Of a stretch of 64,000 nucleotides of DNA, positions 36,750 to 45,509 are shown piece by piece. The notes beneath the pieces are model-generated. The model did not search any database and had not been told where the DNA came from. It was given only the letters and a program-made list of their open reading frames with translations. Position 1 is the stretch's first letter, and the number at the start of each line of letters is the position of its first letter. This stretch comes from Tsukamurella sp. TY48 (lineage in GTDB: Bacteria; Actinomycetota; Actinomycetes; Mycobacteriales; Mycobacteriaceae): positions 558,001 through 622,000 of the forward strand of contig NZ_BPMV01000002.1 in the NCBI RefSeq assembly GCF_019656655.1, in the 5' to 3' direction. Both the position numbers and the translations under genes were made by a program.

Positions 36750-38003
36750 TCAGGCGTCGAGCGCCCTCCGCGTGGCGGCGGCGATCTCGGCCACCTGCTG
36801 CTCGGTGGTGACGAAGGACGGCGAGTACTGCAACGTTCCCAGGCCTGCGGCACGCCCCGAGACGCCCTGCGCGCGTAGCTTCTTCACCATCGCCATCGCC
36901 TCGGCGGGATCGTTGAGCTGCACACCCGCCACCGCGCCCACACCGCCGCGCACGTCCTTGACCTTCGGGTGGTCCGCCAGCGGTGCGAGCTCGCGGAGCA
37001 GCGTGTCCTGCAGGCGCAAGGCCTCGGCCACCAGGTTCTCCCGCTCCATGATGTCGAGGACCGCCATCGCGGCGGCGGCGGCCGCGGCGTGCCCGCCGTA
37101 GGTGTAGCCGTGCCGCCACCACACGCCGCCGGAGAAGAAGGGCTCCGCCACGTTCGGCGCCACGAACAGCGCACCCATCGGCACGTAACCGCTGGTGAGG
37201 CCCTTTGCGGTGGTCATCAGATCGGGCTGCAGATCGAACCGGCTCGAGGCGAACCAGGCCCCGCCGATGCGCCCGAAGCCGGTGATCACCTCGTCGGCGA
37301 TGAACAACACGTCGTGCTCGCGGCAGATGTCGCGGACCTCGCGCAGGTACCCCTCGGGCGGGGGCAGCAGGCCGCCGGCGCCGATCACGGGCTCGGCGAC
37401 GAAGGCCGCGATGCTGTCGGCGCCGACCCGCTCGATGAGCCCCAGGAGCTCCTTCGCGTCGTCCCAGGCCACCGTCGCGGTGTCGTCGAACAGGACGCCG
37501 CCGTAGCCCTCGGCGTTGGCGGGGATGCCGCCGAGACTCGTTCCGCCCACGTGCATGCCGTGATACGCGTTGGACCGGCCGACGATGAGCTTCTTGCTGG
37601 GCTTGCCCTTCTCCTGCCAGTAGCGGCGGGCCAGCTTGATCGCCGAGTCCACCGAATCGGAGCCGCCGGAGGTGAAGAAGATCTTGCTGTCGGGCACCGG
37701 CGCGATGCCCTGCAGGCGCTCGGCGAGTGCCACCGTGGTGTCGGTCGCGGCGTCACCGAATCCGGTCACGTGCGCCACCTTGAGGAGCTGGTCGCGGACG
37801 GCGTCCGCGACCTCCGCGCGGCCGTGGCCGACGTTCGCGAACCACAGCCCGGCGGTCGCGTCGAGGTACTGGTTCCCCGCGGTGTCGTAGACGTACGCGC
37901 CGTCGCCGCGGGCGAAGACGAAGGCGCCGTCGCGCTCCACGGCGCCCATGTCCGCGAAGCCGTGCCAGAGTGCCGATGAGGTCGTGGGTCCCTGTCCGCT
38001 CAT
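36750..38003 (-). CDS. Class III PLP-dependent aminotransferase
   Basis: A 417-aa omega-type aminotransferase. The PLP-binding blocks are FFTSGGSDSVDSAIKLARRYW and SNAYHGMHVGGTSLGG. The cofactor aspartate is in LFIADEVITGFGRIG, and the Schiff-base lysine is in TTAKGLTSGYVPMGA. The fold and length match putrescine-, GABA- or beta-alanine-type transaminases. Sequence alone does not choose between them. The ATG at 38003 is 19 bp from the hrpA start on the other strand, and a -10-like TAGTTT lies 7 nt before it, implying a leaderless message. Confidence 0.9.
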   Translation of the reverse strand: MSGQGPTTSSALWHGFADMGAVERDGAFVFARGDGAYVYDTAGNQYLDATAGLWFANVGHGRAEVADAVRDQLLKVAHVTGFGDAATDTTVALAERLQGIAPVPDSKIFFTSGGSDSVDSAIKLARRYWQEKGKPSKKLIVGRSNAYHGMHVGGTSLGGIPANAEGYGGVLFDDTATVAWDDAKELLGLIERVGADSIAAFVAEPVIGAGGLLPPPEGYLREVRDICREHDVLFIADEVITGFGRIGGAWFASSRFDLQPDLMTTAKGLTSGYVPMGALFVAPNVAEPFFSGGVWWRHGYTYGGHAAAAAAAMAVLDIMERENLVAEALRLQDTLLRELAPLADHPKVKDVRGGVGAVAGVQLNDPAEAMAMVKKLRAQGVSGRAAGLGTLQYSPSFVTTEQQVAEIAAATRRALDA

Positions 38004-38009
38004 AGTGGA

Positions 38010-38016
38010 TAAACTA
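38010..38016. promoter_or_regulatory. Overlapping bidirectional -10 element, aminotransferase / hrpA
   Basis: The heptamer TAAACTA reads TAAACT on the plus strand, 7 nt before the hrpA ATG, and TAGTTT on the minus strand, 7 nt before the aminotransferase ATG. Both fit TAnnnT and would give leaderless mRNAs. Polymerase could load in only one direction at a time. Neither -35 region is clear. Confidence 0.45.
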
Positions 38017-38022
38017 GAGCAA

Positions 38023-41000
38023 ATGACGACGCAGGCTCCAGGCACGGGCGGGGGAACGCCGACCGACACCCCTACCAAGCGCGACCTGTACGCCGCTCTC
38101 GGCACCGAAACGGAACCGGCCGTGACGCTGCGCGACGAGACCCGGCTGCGGGCGAAACTCAAGCGTTCGAAGCCCGCCGACCTGCCGCGGATCGCCCGCG
38201 ACATCGACACCGCCCGGGCGCGTTACGAGACGCGCAAAGCGGCGGTCCCGGCGATCGTCTACCCCGAAGACCTCCCGGTGAGCGCCCGGCGCGAGGAGAT
38301 CGCCAAGGCCATCGCCGAGAACCAGGTGATCATCCTGGCCGGCGAGACCGGTTCGGGTAAGACCACGCAGCTGCCGAAGATCTGCCTCGAACTGGGCCGC
38401 GGCGTGCGGGGCATGATCGGCCACACTCAGCCGCGGCGGCTCGCGGCCCGCAGCGTGGCCGAGCGCATCGCGGAGGAGACCGCCACCGAGCTCGGCGAGG
38501 CGGTGGGTTACGCGGTCCGCTTCACCGACAAGGTGTCCCCCGCCACCTCGGTGAAGCTGATGACCGACGGCATCCTGCTGCGCGAGCTCACCCGCGATCG
38601 GCTGCTGCGCGACTACGACACCCTCATCATCGACGAGGCGCACGAGCGCAGCCTCAACATCGACTTCATCCTCGGCTACCTCAAGCAGATCCTGCCGCGG
38701 CGGCCCGATCTCAAGGTGATCGTCACCTCGGCCACCATCGAGCCCGAACGGTTCGCGGCCCACTTCGCCACGCCCGACGGTGCACCCGCCCCGGTGATCG
38801 AGGTGAGCGGACGCACGTACCCCGTGGAGATCCGGTACCGCCCGCTCGACGAGATCACCGGCGACGGCGAGGACCCGGCCGATCAGGTGACCGGGATCGT
38901 GCACGCGGTCGACGAGCTGGCCAGAGAATCGTCGGGCGACGTGCTCGTCTTCCTCTCCGGCGAGCGCGAGATCCGGGACGCCGCGGAGGCGCTGAGCGCG
39001 CACGTGCGGCCCGGCACCGAGATCCTGCCCCTCTACGCGCGACTGTCGGCCGCCGAACAGCACCGCGTCTTCGCGCCGCACAGCGGCCGCCGGATCGTGC
39101 TGTCCACCAACGTCGCCGAGACCTCGCTCACGGTGCCCGGCATCAAGTACGTGGTGGACACCGGCACCGCGCGCATCTCCCGGTACTCGCTGCGCACGAA
39201 GGTGCAGCGCCTGCCGATCGAACCGATCTCCCAGGCCTCGGCCCAGCAGCGCTCCGGCCGCTGCGGCCGTACCTCGGACGGCATCGCCATCCGGCTCTAC
39301 GCCGAGGACGATTTCGACGCCCGCCCGATGTTCACCGATCCGGAGATCCTGCGCACCAACCTCGCGTCGGTGGTGCTGTCGATGACGGCGCTCGACCTCG
39401 GCGAGGTCTCGGCCTTCCCGTTCGTGCAGCCGCCGGACGAGCGGGCCGTACGCGACGGCGTGGCCCTGCTGGAAGAACTCGGCGCGCTGCAGGATTCGCA
39501 CGAGGGCCACAAGCGCCTCACCCCCACGGGCCGGCAGTTGGCCGATCTCCCCGTGGACCCGCGGATGGCACGGATGCTGGTGGCGGCGCGCGAATTCGGT
39601 GTGCTCCCCGAGGTACTGGTGATCGTGGCGGGCATGTCGATCCAGGACGTGCGCGAGCGGCCGGCCGAGCACCGTCAGGCTGCGGACGAGAAGCACGCCC
39701 GGTTCGCCGATCCCACCTCCGATTTCCTGTCGTACCTGAACCTGTGGCGGCACCTGGGCGATCGCCGCACCGAATTGAGTTCCAGCGCCTTCCGGCGCGA
39801 GTGCCAGCGGGAGTTCCTGCACTATGTGCGGATTCGCGAGTGGCAGGACCTGCACGGGCAGCTCCGGCAGATCTGCCGCGACCTCGGCTGGAAGCTGGAG
39901 TCGATCGGGCGGGAGCCGGCCCCCTCTCCGGACCTGATCCATCAGGCGCTGCTGTCCGGCCTGCTCTCGCAGATCGGACTGCGGGAGACCGACGGCAAGG
40001 AGTTCCTGGGCGCCCGGAACGCGAAGTTCCTGATCTTCCCCGCCTCGGCGCTGTACAAGAAGCCACCGCGATTCGTGATGGCCGGTGAACTGGTGGAGAC
40101 CTCCCGGTTGTTCGCGCGCACCGTCGCGAAGATCGAGCCGGAATGGGCCGAGAAGTTGGCGGGCCCGCTGGCCAAACATCAGTACTCCGAGCCGCATTGG
40201 TCCACCAAACGCGAGGCGGTCCTCGCCAAGGAGCGGGTCACCCTGTTCGGCGTGCCGCTGGTCGCGGACCGCACGGTGAGCTTCGGCACGGTCGATCCGG
40301 TCGCGGCGCGCGAGATCTTCCTGCGCCACGCCCTGGTCCAGGGCGAGTGGCGTACCCGGCACGGCTTCTTCGCCCGCAACCGCGCGCTGCTGGACGACGC
40401 CACGTACCTGGAGGACAAGGCCCGCCGCCGGGACATCGTGGTCGACGAGGACGCGCTGTTCGACTTCTACGACCGGCGGGTGCCCGAGGACATCGTCTCC
40501 TCGCGCCACTTCGACTCCTGGTGGAAGAAGGCCTCCCGCGAGGACCCCGATCTCCTCGACTTCACCGAGGACGATCTGCTGGTGGACGGCACCGCGGGCA
40601 TCACCGCGGACGCCTACCCCACGGCGTGGCTGCAGGGCCGGATCGAGGTGCCGCTGAAGTACCGCTTTGAACCGGGCGCCGCGGACGACGGTGTGACCGC
40701 GCGGATCGAGGTCAAGGATCTGGCGACGGTCCGCGCGGACGGCTTCGAGTGGCTGGTGCCCGCGATGCGCGATGAGCTGGCGACCGCGCTGATCAAGACG
40801 CTGCCGAAGCAGTTGCGGCGCGAGGTGGTGCCCGCGCCCGATTTCGCGGCTGCCGCCCTGGCACGGCTCACACCGCGCGCCGAACCCCTCACCGAGGGAT
40901 TGGCCCGGGAGCTGACGCAGCTGTCCGGCACAGTGATCCGGCCCGGCGACTTCTCCCCCGAACAGCTGCCCGACCACCTCCGGGTGACCTTCGTGGTGGT

Positions 41001-41970
41001 CGGCGACGACGGTGCCGTACTCGGTTCGGGGAAAGACCTGGAGGCGCTCAAGCGCCGGCTCGGCACGGCCGTCCAGGAGGATCTGTCGAGTCGCGCGGGC
41101 GCGTACGAACGCGCCCCCGCACGCGAGTGGACGTCCGACACCCTCGGGGACGTGCCGCGGCGCATCGACACCGAGGTACGGGGCAGCCGGGTGTCCGGGT
41201 TCGGTTCGCTGTATCCCGACGGTGACCGGGCGGGCGTGCGCGTGGTGGCCGACGAGGCGGAGCAGAGCCGCCTGATGGCGGCCGGCCTGGATGTGCTGCT
41301 CGCGAACGCCCTTCCCCCGGCCCACAAATCGGCCCTGCAGGGGCTCACGCAACGCGAGCGGATGGCACTGTCGCAGAGCCCGTACGAGACGCCGATGGCG
41401 CTGCTCGAGGACTGCCGGCGCAGGGCGATCTCGGATCTGCGGGCGAAGGCCGGCACGGCATGGACCCCGGACGAATTCGCCGCGCTCAGCGCGACGGTGC
41501 GGGCACGGCTCGGCGAGACGCAGCAGCAGTACCTCGCGTGGGTCGCCCAGGCGGTGTCCACCGCCACCGAGGTGCGTGGGGCGGTCGCCAATCCGCCGTC
41601 GGCACTGCGGGACGCCGCGGACGACATCGCGGAGCAGCTCGATGCGCTGCTGTTCCCCGGCTTCATCGCAGCGACCTCCGGCGACCATCTGCAGCACCTG
41701 CCGCGCTACATCGCGGGTGCCGCGGCGCGGTGGGCGGCGCTGCCGGCGTCGATCGATCGGGACGATCGGGGGCTGACGACTCTCGACCGCGTGTACGGCG
41801 CTCTCACCGCGAAACTGGAGACGCTGCCCGAGCACCGGCGCGATGCCGCACTGGACCGGGTGAGCTGGCAGATCGAGGAACTGCGCGTGAGCCTGTTCGC
41901 GCAGGCGCTGGGCACCGCCGGATCGGTCTCGGAGAAGAAGGTGCTCGCCGCGATCGCGGCGCTGAGCTGA
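38023..41970 (+). CDS. hrpA: ATP-dependent RNA helicase HrpA
   Basis: A 1315-aa DEAH/RHA helicase, the full length for HrpA. Walker A is GETGSGKT at 107-114, the DEAH box is at 204-207 in IIDEAHERSLN, motif III is VTSATIE, and motif VI is SASAQQRSGRCGR-like (QASAQQRSGRCGRTSDG). Winged-helix, ratchet and OB-fold domains follow, and the C-terminal 600 residues form the HrpA-specific DUF3418 region. HrpA rescues stalled ribosomes and remodels mRNA in E. coli. The ATG is probably leaderless. The stop is 12 bp from the convergent nrdR stop. Confidence 0.95.
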   Translation: MTTQAPGTGGGTPTDTPTKRDLYAALGTETEPAVTLRDETRLRAKLKRSKPADLPRIARDIDTARARYETRKAAVPAIVYPEDLPVSARREEIAKAIAENQVIILAGETGSGKTTQLPKICLELGRGVRGMIGHTQPRRLAARSVAERIAEETATELGEAVGYAVRFTDKVSPATSVKLMTDGILLRELTRDRLLRDYDTLIIDEAHERSLNIDFILGYLKQILPRRPDLKVIVTSATIEPERFAAHFATPDGAPAPVIEVSGRTYPVEIRYRPLDEITGDGEDPADQVTGIVHAVDELARESSGDVLVFLSGEREIRDAAEALSAHVRPGTEILPLYARLSAAEQHRVFAPHSGRRIVLSTNVAETSLTVPGIKYVVDTGTARISRYSLRTKVQRLPIEPISQASAQQRSGRCGRTSDGIAIRLYAEDDFDARPMFTDPEILRTNLASVVLSMTALDLGEVSAFPFVQPPDERAVRDGVALLEELGALQDSHEGHKRLTPTGRQLADLPVDPRMARMLVAAREFGVLPEVLVIVAGMSIQDVRERPAEHRQAADEKHARFADPTSDFLSYLNLWRHLGDRRTELSSSAFRRECQREFLHYVRIREWQDLHGQLRQICRDLGWKLESIGREPAPSPDLIHQALLSGLLSQIGLRETDGKEFLGARNAKFLIFPASALYKKPPRFVMAGELVETSRLFARTVAKIEPEWAEKLAGPLAKHQYSEPHWSTKREAVLAKERVTLFGVPLVADRTVSFGTVDPVAAREIFLRHALVQGEWRTRHGFFARNRALLDDATYLEDKARRRDIVVDEDALFDFYDRRVPEDIVSSRHFDSWWKKASREDPDLLDFTEDDLLVDGTAGITADAYPTAWLQGRIEVPLKYRFEPGAADDGVTARIEVKDLATVRADGFEWLVPAMRDELATALIKTLPKQLRREVVPAPDFAAAALARLTPRAEPLTEGLARELTQLSGTVIRPGDFSPEQLPDHLRVTFVVVGDDGAVLGSGKDLEALKRRLGTAVQEDLSSRAGAYERAPAREWTSDTLGDVPRRIDTEVRGSRVSGFGSLYPDGDRAGVRVVADEAEQSRLMAAGLDVLLANALPPAHKSALQGLTQRERMALSQSPYETPMALLEDCRRRAISDLRAKAGTAWTPDEFAALSATVRARLGETQQQYLAWVAQAVSTATEVRGAVANPPSALRDAADDIAEQLDALLFPGFIAATSGDHLQHLPRYIAGAAARWAALPASIDRDDRGLTTLDRVYGALTAKLETLPEHRRDAALDRVSWQIEELRVSLFAQALGTAGSVSEKKVLAAIAALS

Positions 41971-41982
41971 GGGGACGGACCG

Positions 41983-42453
41983 TCAGGCGGCGTCGGTGGG
42001 CCCGGCCGCGGCGCGGGTGCGCAGATCGCGGATGGCGCTCTCGAAGTCATCGATCGAGGTGAAGCCCTGGTACACCGAGGCGAACCGGAGATAGGCCACC
42101 TCGTCGAGGTCGCGCAGGGGGCCCAGGATGGCCAGACCGACCTCATTGGAGGGCACCTCGGCGACGCCCGAGGCGCGGACGGCGTCCTCCACCTGCTGCG
42201 CCAGTTTCTGCAGATCGTCTTCCGCGACGGCACGGCCCTGGCAGGCGCGGCGCACGCCCTTCATGACCTTCTCGCGGCTGAAGGGCTCGGTGACGCCGTT
42301 GCGCTTGACCACGGCCAGCACAGCGCTCTCCACGGTGGTGAAACGGCGGCCGCACTCGTTGCAGGAGCGGCGGCGGCGGATGCCCTGCCCGTCGTCGAAG
42401 ACGCGCGAGTCCACCACGCGGGTGTCCTCGTTCTTGCAGAACGGACAATGCAT
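41983..42453 (-). CDS. nrdR: Transcriptional repressor NrdR
   Basis: Nucleotide-sensing repressor of ribonucleotide reductase genes, 156 aa. The zinc ribbon uses Cys3, Cys6, Cys31 and Cys34 (MHCPFC ... CNECGRRF). The ATP-cone domain follows ([25 protein letters not shown]). The ATG at 42453 is preceded by GGTGGTGAA and starts exactly at the conserved MHCPFC. The reading frame stays open upstream for 62 codons, but no conserved sequence lies there. It is downstream of the LysM gene on the same strand, as in M. tuberculosis. Confidence 0.96.
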   Translation of the reverse strand: MHCPFCKNEDTRVVDSRVFDDGQGIRRRRSCNECGRRFTTVESAVLAVVKRNGVTEPFSREKVMKGVRRACQGRAVAEDDLQKLAQQVEDAVRASGVAEVPSNEVGLAILGPLRDLDEVAYLRFASVYQGFTSIDDFESAIRDLRTRAAAGPTDAA

Positions 42454-42686
42454 CGGTTCACCACCCTCGGCCCAGACATCGGCATACCGCTGGGGCAATT
42501 GCAGCACCGTGGCCTCGACCACGGGCACACCCCGCGTTGTTGCCTTCGAGGATACTCGCCGGGGCACGCGCACCACGTTGTCGAGGTGCACCACCCGCGC
42601 GCTTCGCTCGGATCCGGGCATCGCCGTGATGGTGGTCATCTCTCGCCTTTCGAGGGAAAAGTGGTGGTTCCGGGCAGTTTCGGTGG

Positions 42687-43331
42687 TCAGTAGCGCGGGG
42701 TCACGAGGGTCTGCCCGGCCCGGACCCGGCCGTCGGTGATGCCGTTGATCCGGGAGACCTCGGCGACCACGGAGGCGGCCGGGCGCTCGGGCGCGATCTC
42801 CCGGGCGATCTGCTCGAGCGTCTGCCCCGAGCGGACCGTGACGATCGAGGTGACCGCGGGGGTGCCCGTTGCGACGGGCGCGGCCTCCGGCGCCGCGGTG
42901 GTGCCGCCGAACAGCAGCAGGACACCGACGAAGGTGCCCGCCGCGGCCAGCAGGCAGGCCAGCACGGTGGGACGGGCGGTGCGCCGGGCGCAGCCGTCGG
43001 CCTGCGAGTAGCCGCGGCGGCGCGACGGCGCCCGACGCACGCGAACGCGTTCGATGGAGCGATTTCCGGCGCCGCGGGCACCCACGACGCGGATCGCCGA
43101 CGGCGCCTCCGGCTCCGTTCGAACATCCACCGAACGCGGCGCGTTCGACACGGTGGTCGAGTCAGCCACGGCCTCGGACGAGCGACTGCGCGCGAGGCGC
43201 GGGGAGACACCGCGCGACTGCGCGGCACCGCGACGGCGCGGACTCGCGGCCGTACCGTGGCCCACCAACCCGGGGCGCTCCGATGCGCTGCGGCCTGCCT
43301 CGATGATCTCCCGATCGATGATCGCGGTCAT
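42687..43331 (-). CDS. LysM-domain membrane protein (ChiZ / Rv2719c-like)
   Basis: A 214-aa protein. A basic, Ser-rich cytosolic N-terminus of about 130 residues precedes one membrane helix ([24 protein letters not shown]). A C-terminal LysM peptidoglycan-binding module follows ([22 protein letters not shown] ... [18 protein letters not shown]). Rv2719c (ChiZ), in the same position next to lexA, is DNA-damage-inducible and restrains cell division. AGAGGAG lies before the ATG. It is preceded by a PafBC-type promoter and two LexA boxes. Confidence 0.88.
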   Translation of the reverse strand: MTAIIDREIIEAGRSASERPGLVGHGTAASPRRRGAAQSRGVSPRLARSRSSEAVADSTTVSNAPRSVDVRTEPEAPSAIRVVGARGAGNRSIERVRVRRAPSRRRGYSQADGCARRTARPTVLACLLAAAGTFVGVLLLFGGTTAAPEAAPVATGTPAVTSIVTVRSGQTLEQIAREIAPERPAASVVAEVSRINGITDGRVRAGQTLVTPRY

Positions 43332-43375
43332 GATTACTCCTCTGTTGGCGACTGACTGGCGTCTGCTCACTCACT

Positions 43376-43398
43376 GGTCTACCGAGGGGGACTGACAA
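43376..43398 (-). promoter_or_regulatory. PafBC-type (RecA-NDp) promoter of the LysM gene
   Basis: On the minus strand TTGTCAGTC (43398-43390), 8 bp, then TAGACC (43381-43376). This matches the LexA-independent DNA-damage promoter TTGTCRGTG-N8-TAnnnT, with one mismatch in each block. Transcription would begin near 43369, 38 nt before the ATG. Confidence 0.68.
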
Positions 43399-43448
43399 GT
43401 TTTCAATCCAGCCCCACCAGTCACACCAGAATGCGTGCAAACGTTCGA

Positions 43449-43464
43449 AAGAACCTCTGTTCGA
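43449..43464. promoter_or_regulatory. LexA box, LysM-proximal
   Basis: AAGAAC-CTCT-GTTCGA matches the actinobacterial LexA site TCGAAC-N4-GTTCGA fully in the right half and at four of six positions in the left. It lies between the divergent LysM and lexA genes. Confidence 0.6.
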
Positions 43465-43511
43465 TTTCTATCACAGCCGATGATCGATGGGAAGACACGC
43501 CGCCGAAATTC

Positions 43512-43527
43512 TCGAACAAATGTTTGT
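43512..43527. promoter_or_regulatory. LexA box, lexA-proximal
   Basis: TCGAAC-AAAT-GTTTGT has a perfect left half and a right half with two changes. It overlaps the -35 of the lexA promoter, so bound LexA would block its own gene. Confidence 0.75.
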
Positions 43528-43552
43528 CGAGCCGGTCGAACTGGACTACAGT
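43524..43552 (+). promoter_or_regulatory. lexA promoter
   Basis: TTGTCG (43524-43529), a 17-bp spacer, and TACAGT (43547-43552) form a housekeeping-type promoter. Its start near 43559 leaves a 28-nt leader with GAGGAA 8 nt before the ATG. Confidence 0.55.
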
Positions 43553-43586
43553 GGTGTCAACAGCGACGGGCGTGAGGAACGAGACG

Positions 43587-44297
43587 ATGACAGAGGACCG
43601 GCAGATTCAACACCGCGACAAGCGCTTCCGCGACGCACAGGGCAACGTGTCCGAGGATCACTTGACGCGTCGCCAGAAGCAGGTGCTGGAGGTGATCCGC
43701 AAGTCGGTCCGCGACCGCGGCTACCCGCCCAGCATCCGCGAGATCGGCGACGAGGTGGGCCTCACCTCCACCTCGTCGGTGGCGCATCAGCTGCGGACGC
43801 TCGAACGCCTCGGCTTCCTCCATCGTGATCCGAACCGCCCGCGCGCGGTGAACGTGCAGGGCGCCGAAGAGCGCACGGCACAGGTGATTCAGCGGGTCAT
43901 GGAGGACGAGGAGCGCATGCCGGAGCCGGCCTTCGTGCCGGTCCTGGGGCGCATCGCCGCCGGCGGCCCGATCCTGGCGGAGGAGGCCGTGGAGGAGATC
44001 TTCCCGCTTCCCCGCGAGCTGGTCGGCGAGGGATCGCTGTTCCTGCTCAAGGTGGTCGGCGAGTCCATGGTCGACGCGGCCATCTGCGATGGCGACTGGG
44101 TGGTGGTACGGCAGCAGTCCGTGGCCGACAACGGCGACATCGTGGCCGCGATGCTCGACGGGGAGGCCACCGTGAAGACCTTCCGTCGCACCGGCAAGGA
44201 CGTCTGGCTCATGCCGCACAACCCCGCGTTCGATCCGATCCACGGCAACGACGCCGTGGTGCTGGGCAAGGTCGTCACCGTGATGCGCAGGATCTGA
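43587..44297 (+). CDS. lexA: SOS repressor LexA
   Basis: Self-cleaving repressor of the SOS regulon, 236 aa. The winged-helix domain contains [33 protein letters not shown]. The cleavage site is Ala125-Gly126 in GRIAAGGP, and the catalytic dyad is Ser160 (GESMVDA) and Lys197 (ATVKTFRR). All residues for RecA-stimulated autoproteolysis are present. The ATG at 43587 was chosen for its ribosome site; the frame is open upstream through the operator region. Two LexA boxes upstream indicate autoregulation. A strong terminator follows 15 bp after the stop. Confidence 0.97.
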   Translation: MTEDRQIQHRDKRFRDAQGNVSEDHLTRRQKQVLEVIRKSVRDRGYPPSIREIGDEVGLTSTSSVAHQLRTLERLGFLHRDPNRPRAVNVQGAEERTAQVIQRVMEDEERMPEPAFVPVLGRIAAGGPILAEEAVEEIFPLPRELVGEGSLFLLKVVGESMVDAAICDGDWVVVRQQSVADNGDIVAAMLDGEATVKTFRRTGKDVWLMPHNPAFDPIHGNDAVVLGKVVTVMRRI

Positions 44298-44312
44298 CCG
44301 CCCCCGCCCGTA

Positions 44313-44352
44313 CGACGAGGCCCCCGCCGGAATCCCGGCGGGGGCCTCGTCG
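44313..44352. terminator. Terminator between lexA and the fadE operon
   Basis: A perfect 18-bp stem (44313-44330 with 44335-44352) has a 4-nt loop AATC. It sits between convergent genes and can stop transcription from either side. Confidence 0.85.
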
Positions 44353-44363
44353 TCCAGTCGATC

Positions 44364-45509
44364 TCAGCGGGTGGCCTCCGCGTACCGGTGCAGATGATCG
44401 GTGGCGGATCCGAATTCGGTCTCGATCGCGGTGAGGCGCTTGAAGTAGTGGCCGATGGCCAGTTCCTCCGTCAGGCCCATGCCGCCGTGCAGCTGCACGG
44501 CGTTCTGGCCGATGAATCGGGCCGCGCGGGCGATGGTGACCTTCGCCGCCGAGACGCCGCGGCGCCGTCGCTGCTCGGTACCGTCCAGGTTCAGTACGGC
44601 GAGGTAGGTGGCCGCCACCGCCTGCTCCAGCTCCAGTGACATGTCCACCATGCGATGCTGCAAGGCCTGGAAGGAGCCGATCGGGACACCGAACTGCTTG
44701 CGCTGCTTGGCGTACTCCACGGTGTCCGCCACCACGCGGCGCATGATTCCCACGGCTTCGGCGCACACCGCCGCGGCACCGTCGTCGAGGGCGCGTTCGA
44801 TCACCGGCCAGGCCCGCCCCGGGGTACCGAGCAGCGCGGACGCCGGAACCACCACATCGGTGAAGGTCAGATCACCCGTGTGGTGATCGTCGATGGTCCG
44901 GAAGTACTGGGCGGTGATGCCGGCGGGCGGAGCCTGCGGATCGAACTCCAGCAGGAACAGTGACAGGCCCTCCCGGTCGAGCCGCTCCCCCGTGGTGCGC
45001 GCGGCGACGATGAGGTGGGTGGCCAGCGGAAGGTCGGCCACCACGATCTTGGCGCCGGAGAGCACGTAGCCGTCGCCCTGCGCCGTCGCGGTGAGCTGGA
45101 CGTCCCAGGGCTCGCGGCCGGAATCGGGCTCGGTGAGCGCGAAGGCGATCCGGGCCTCCCCCTCGGCGATCCGTTCCGCCACCGCATCGGCGGCGGTGCC
45201 ACCGGCGCCGGTGAGCAGGGAGCCACCCACCACCGCGGTGCCGATGTAGGGCTCGACCACCAGGGAGCCGCCGAGCGCCTCGCTGATCACCATCATCTCC
45301 TCCGGGCCACCGCCGAGGCCGCCCACGGACTCGGGCAGGGTCGCGGCGAGAATGCCCAGTTCGGTGGCGAAGGCCCGCCACACGTCCGGCTGCCAACCGG
45401 TGGCCGAGCGCGCCGCCTGCCGCGATTCGAGCAGCGGGTACCGGCCCGAGAGGTACGCGGTCACGGAGTCGCGCAGCAATGTCTGTTCGTCGGTCAGTGT
45501 GAAGTCCAT
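44364..45509 (-). CDS. Acyl-CoA dehydrogenase, second subunit of a pair
   Basis: A 381-aa flavoprotein-fold acyl-CoA dehydrogenase. The N-terminal helical domain starts MDFTLTDEQTLLRDSV. The middle strand domain has FALTEPDSGREPWDV, and the C-terminal domain has QLHGGMGLTEELAIGHYFKRL. Its ATG directly abuts the stop of the first dehydrogenase gene. Adjacent pairs of this kind in mycobacteria encode alpha2beta2 enzymes (as with FadE28-FadE29 in cholesterol side-chain degradation), in which active sites form across both subunits. Substrate is not known; branched or steroid acyl chains are possible. Confidence 0.9.
   Translation of the reverse strand: MDFTLTDEQTLLRDSVTAYLSGRYPLLESRQAARSATGWQPDVWRAFATELGILAATLPESVGGLGGGPEEMMVISEALGGSLVVEPYIGTAVVGGSLLTGAGGTAADAVAERIAEGEARIAFALTEPDSGREPWDVQLTATAQGDGYVLSGAKIVVADLPLATHLIVAARTTGERLDREGLSLFLLEFDPQAPPAGITAQYFRTIDDHHTGDLTFTDVVVPASALLGTPGRAWPVIERALDDGAAAVCAEAVGIMRRVVADTVEYAKQRKQFGVPIGSFQALQHRMVDMSLELEQAVAATYLAVLNLDGTEQRRRRGVSAAKVTIARAARFIGQNAVQLHGGMGLTEELAIGHYFKRLTAIETEFGSATDHLHRYAEATR

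Noticed and set aside
38014-41835. A 1273-codon open frame antisense to hrpA
   Set aside because: It mirrors hrpA codon bias, shows no recognisable domain, and is rich in His, Gly and Arg as expected from the antisense of GC-rich coding DNA.
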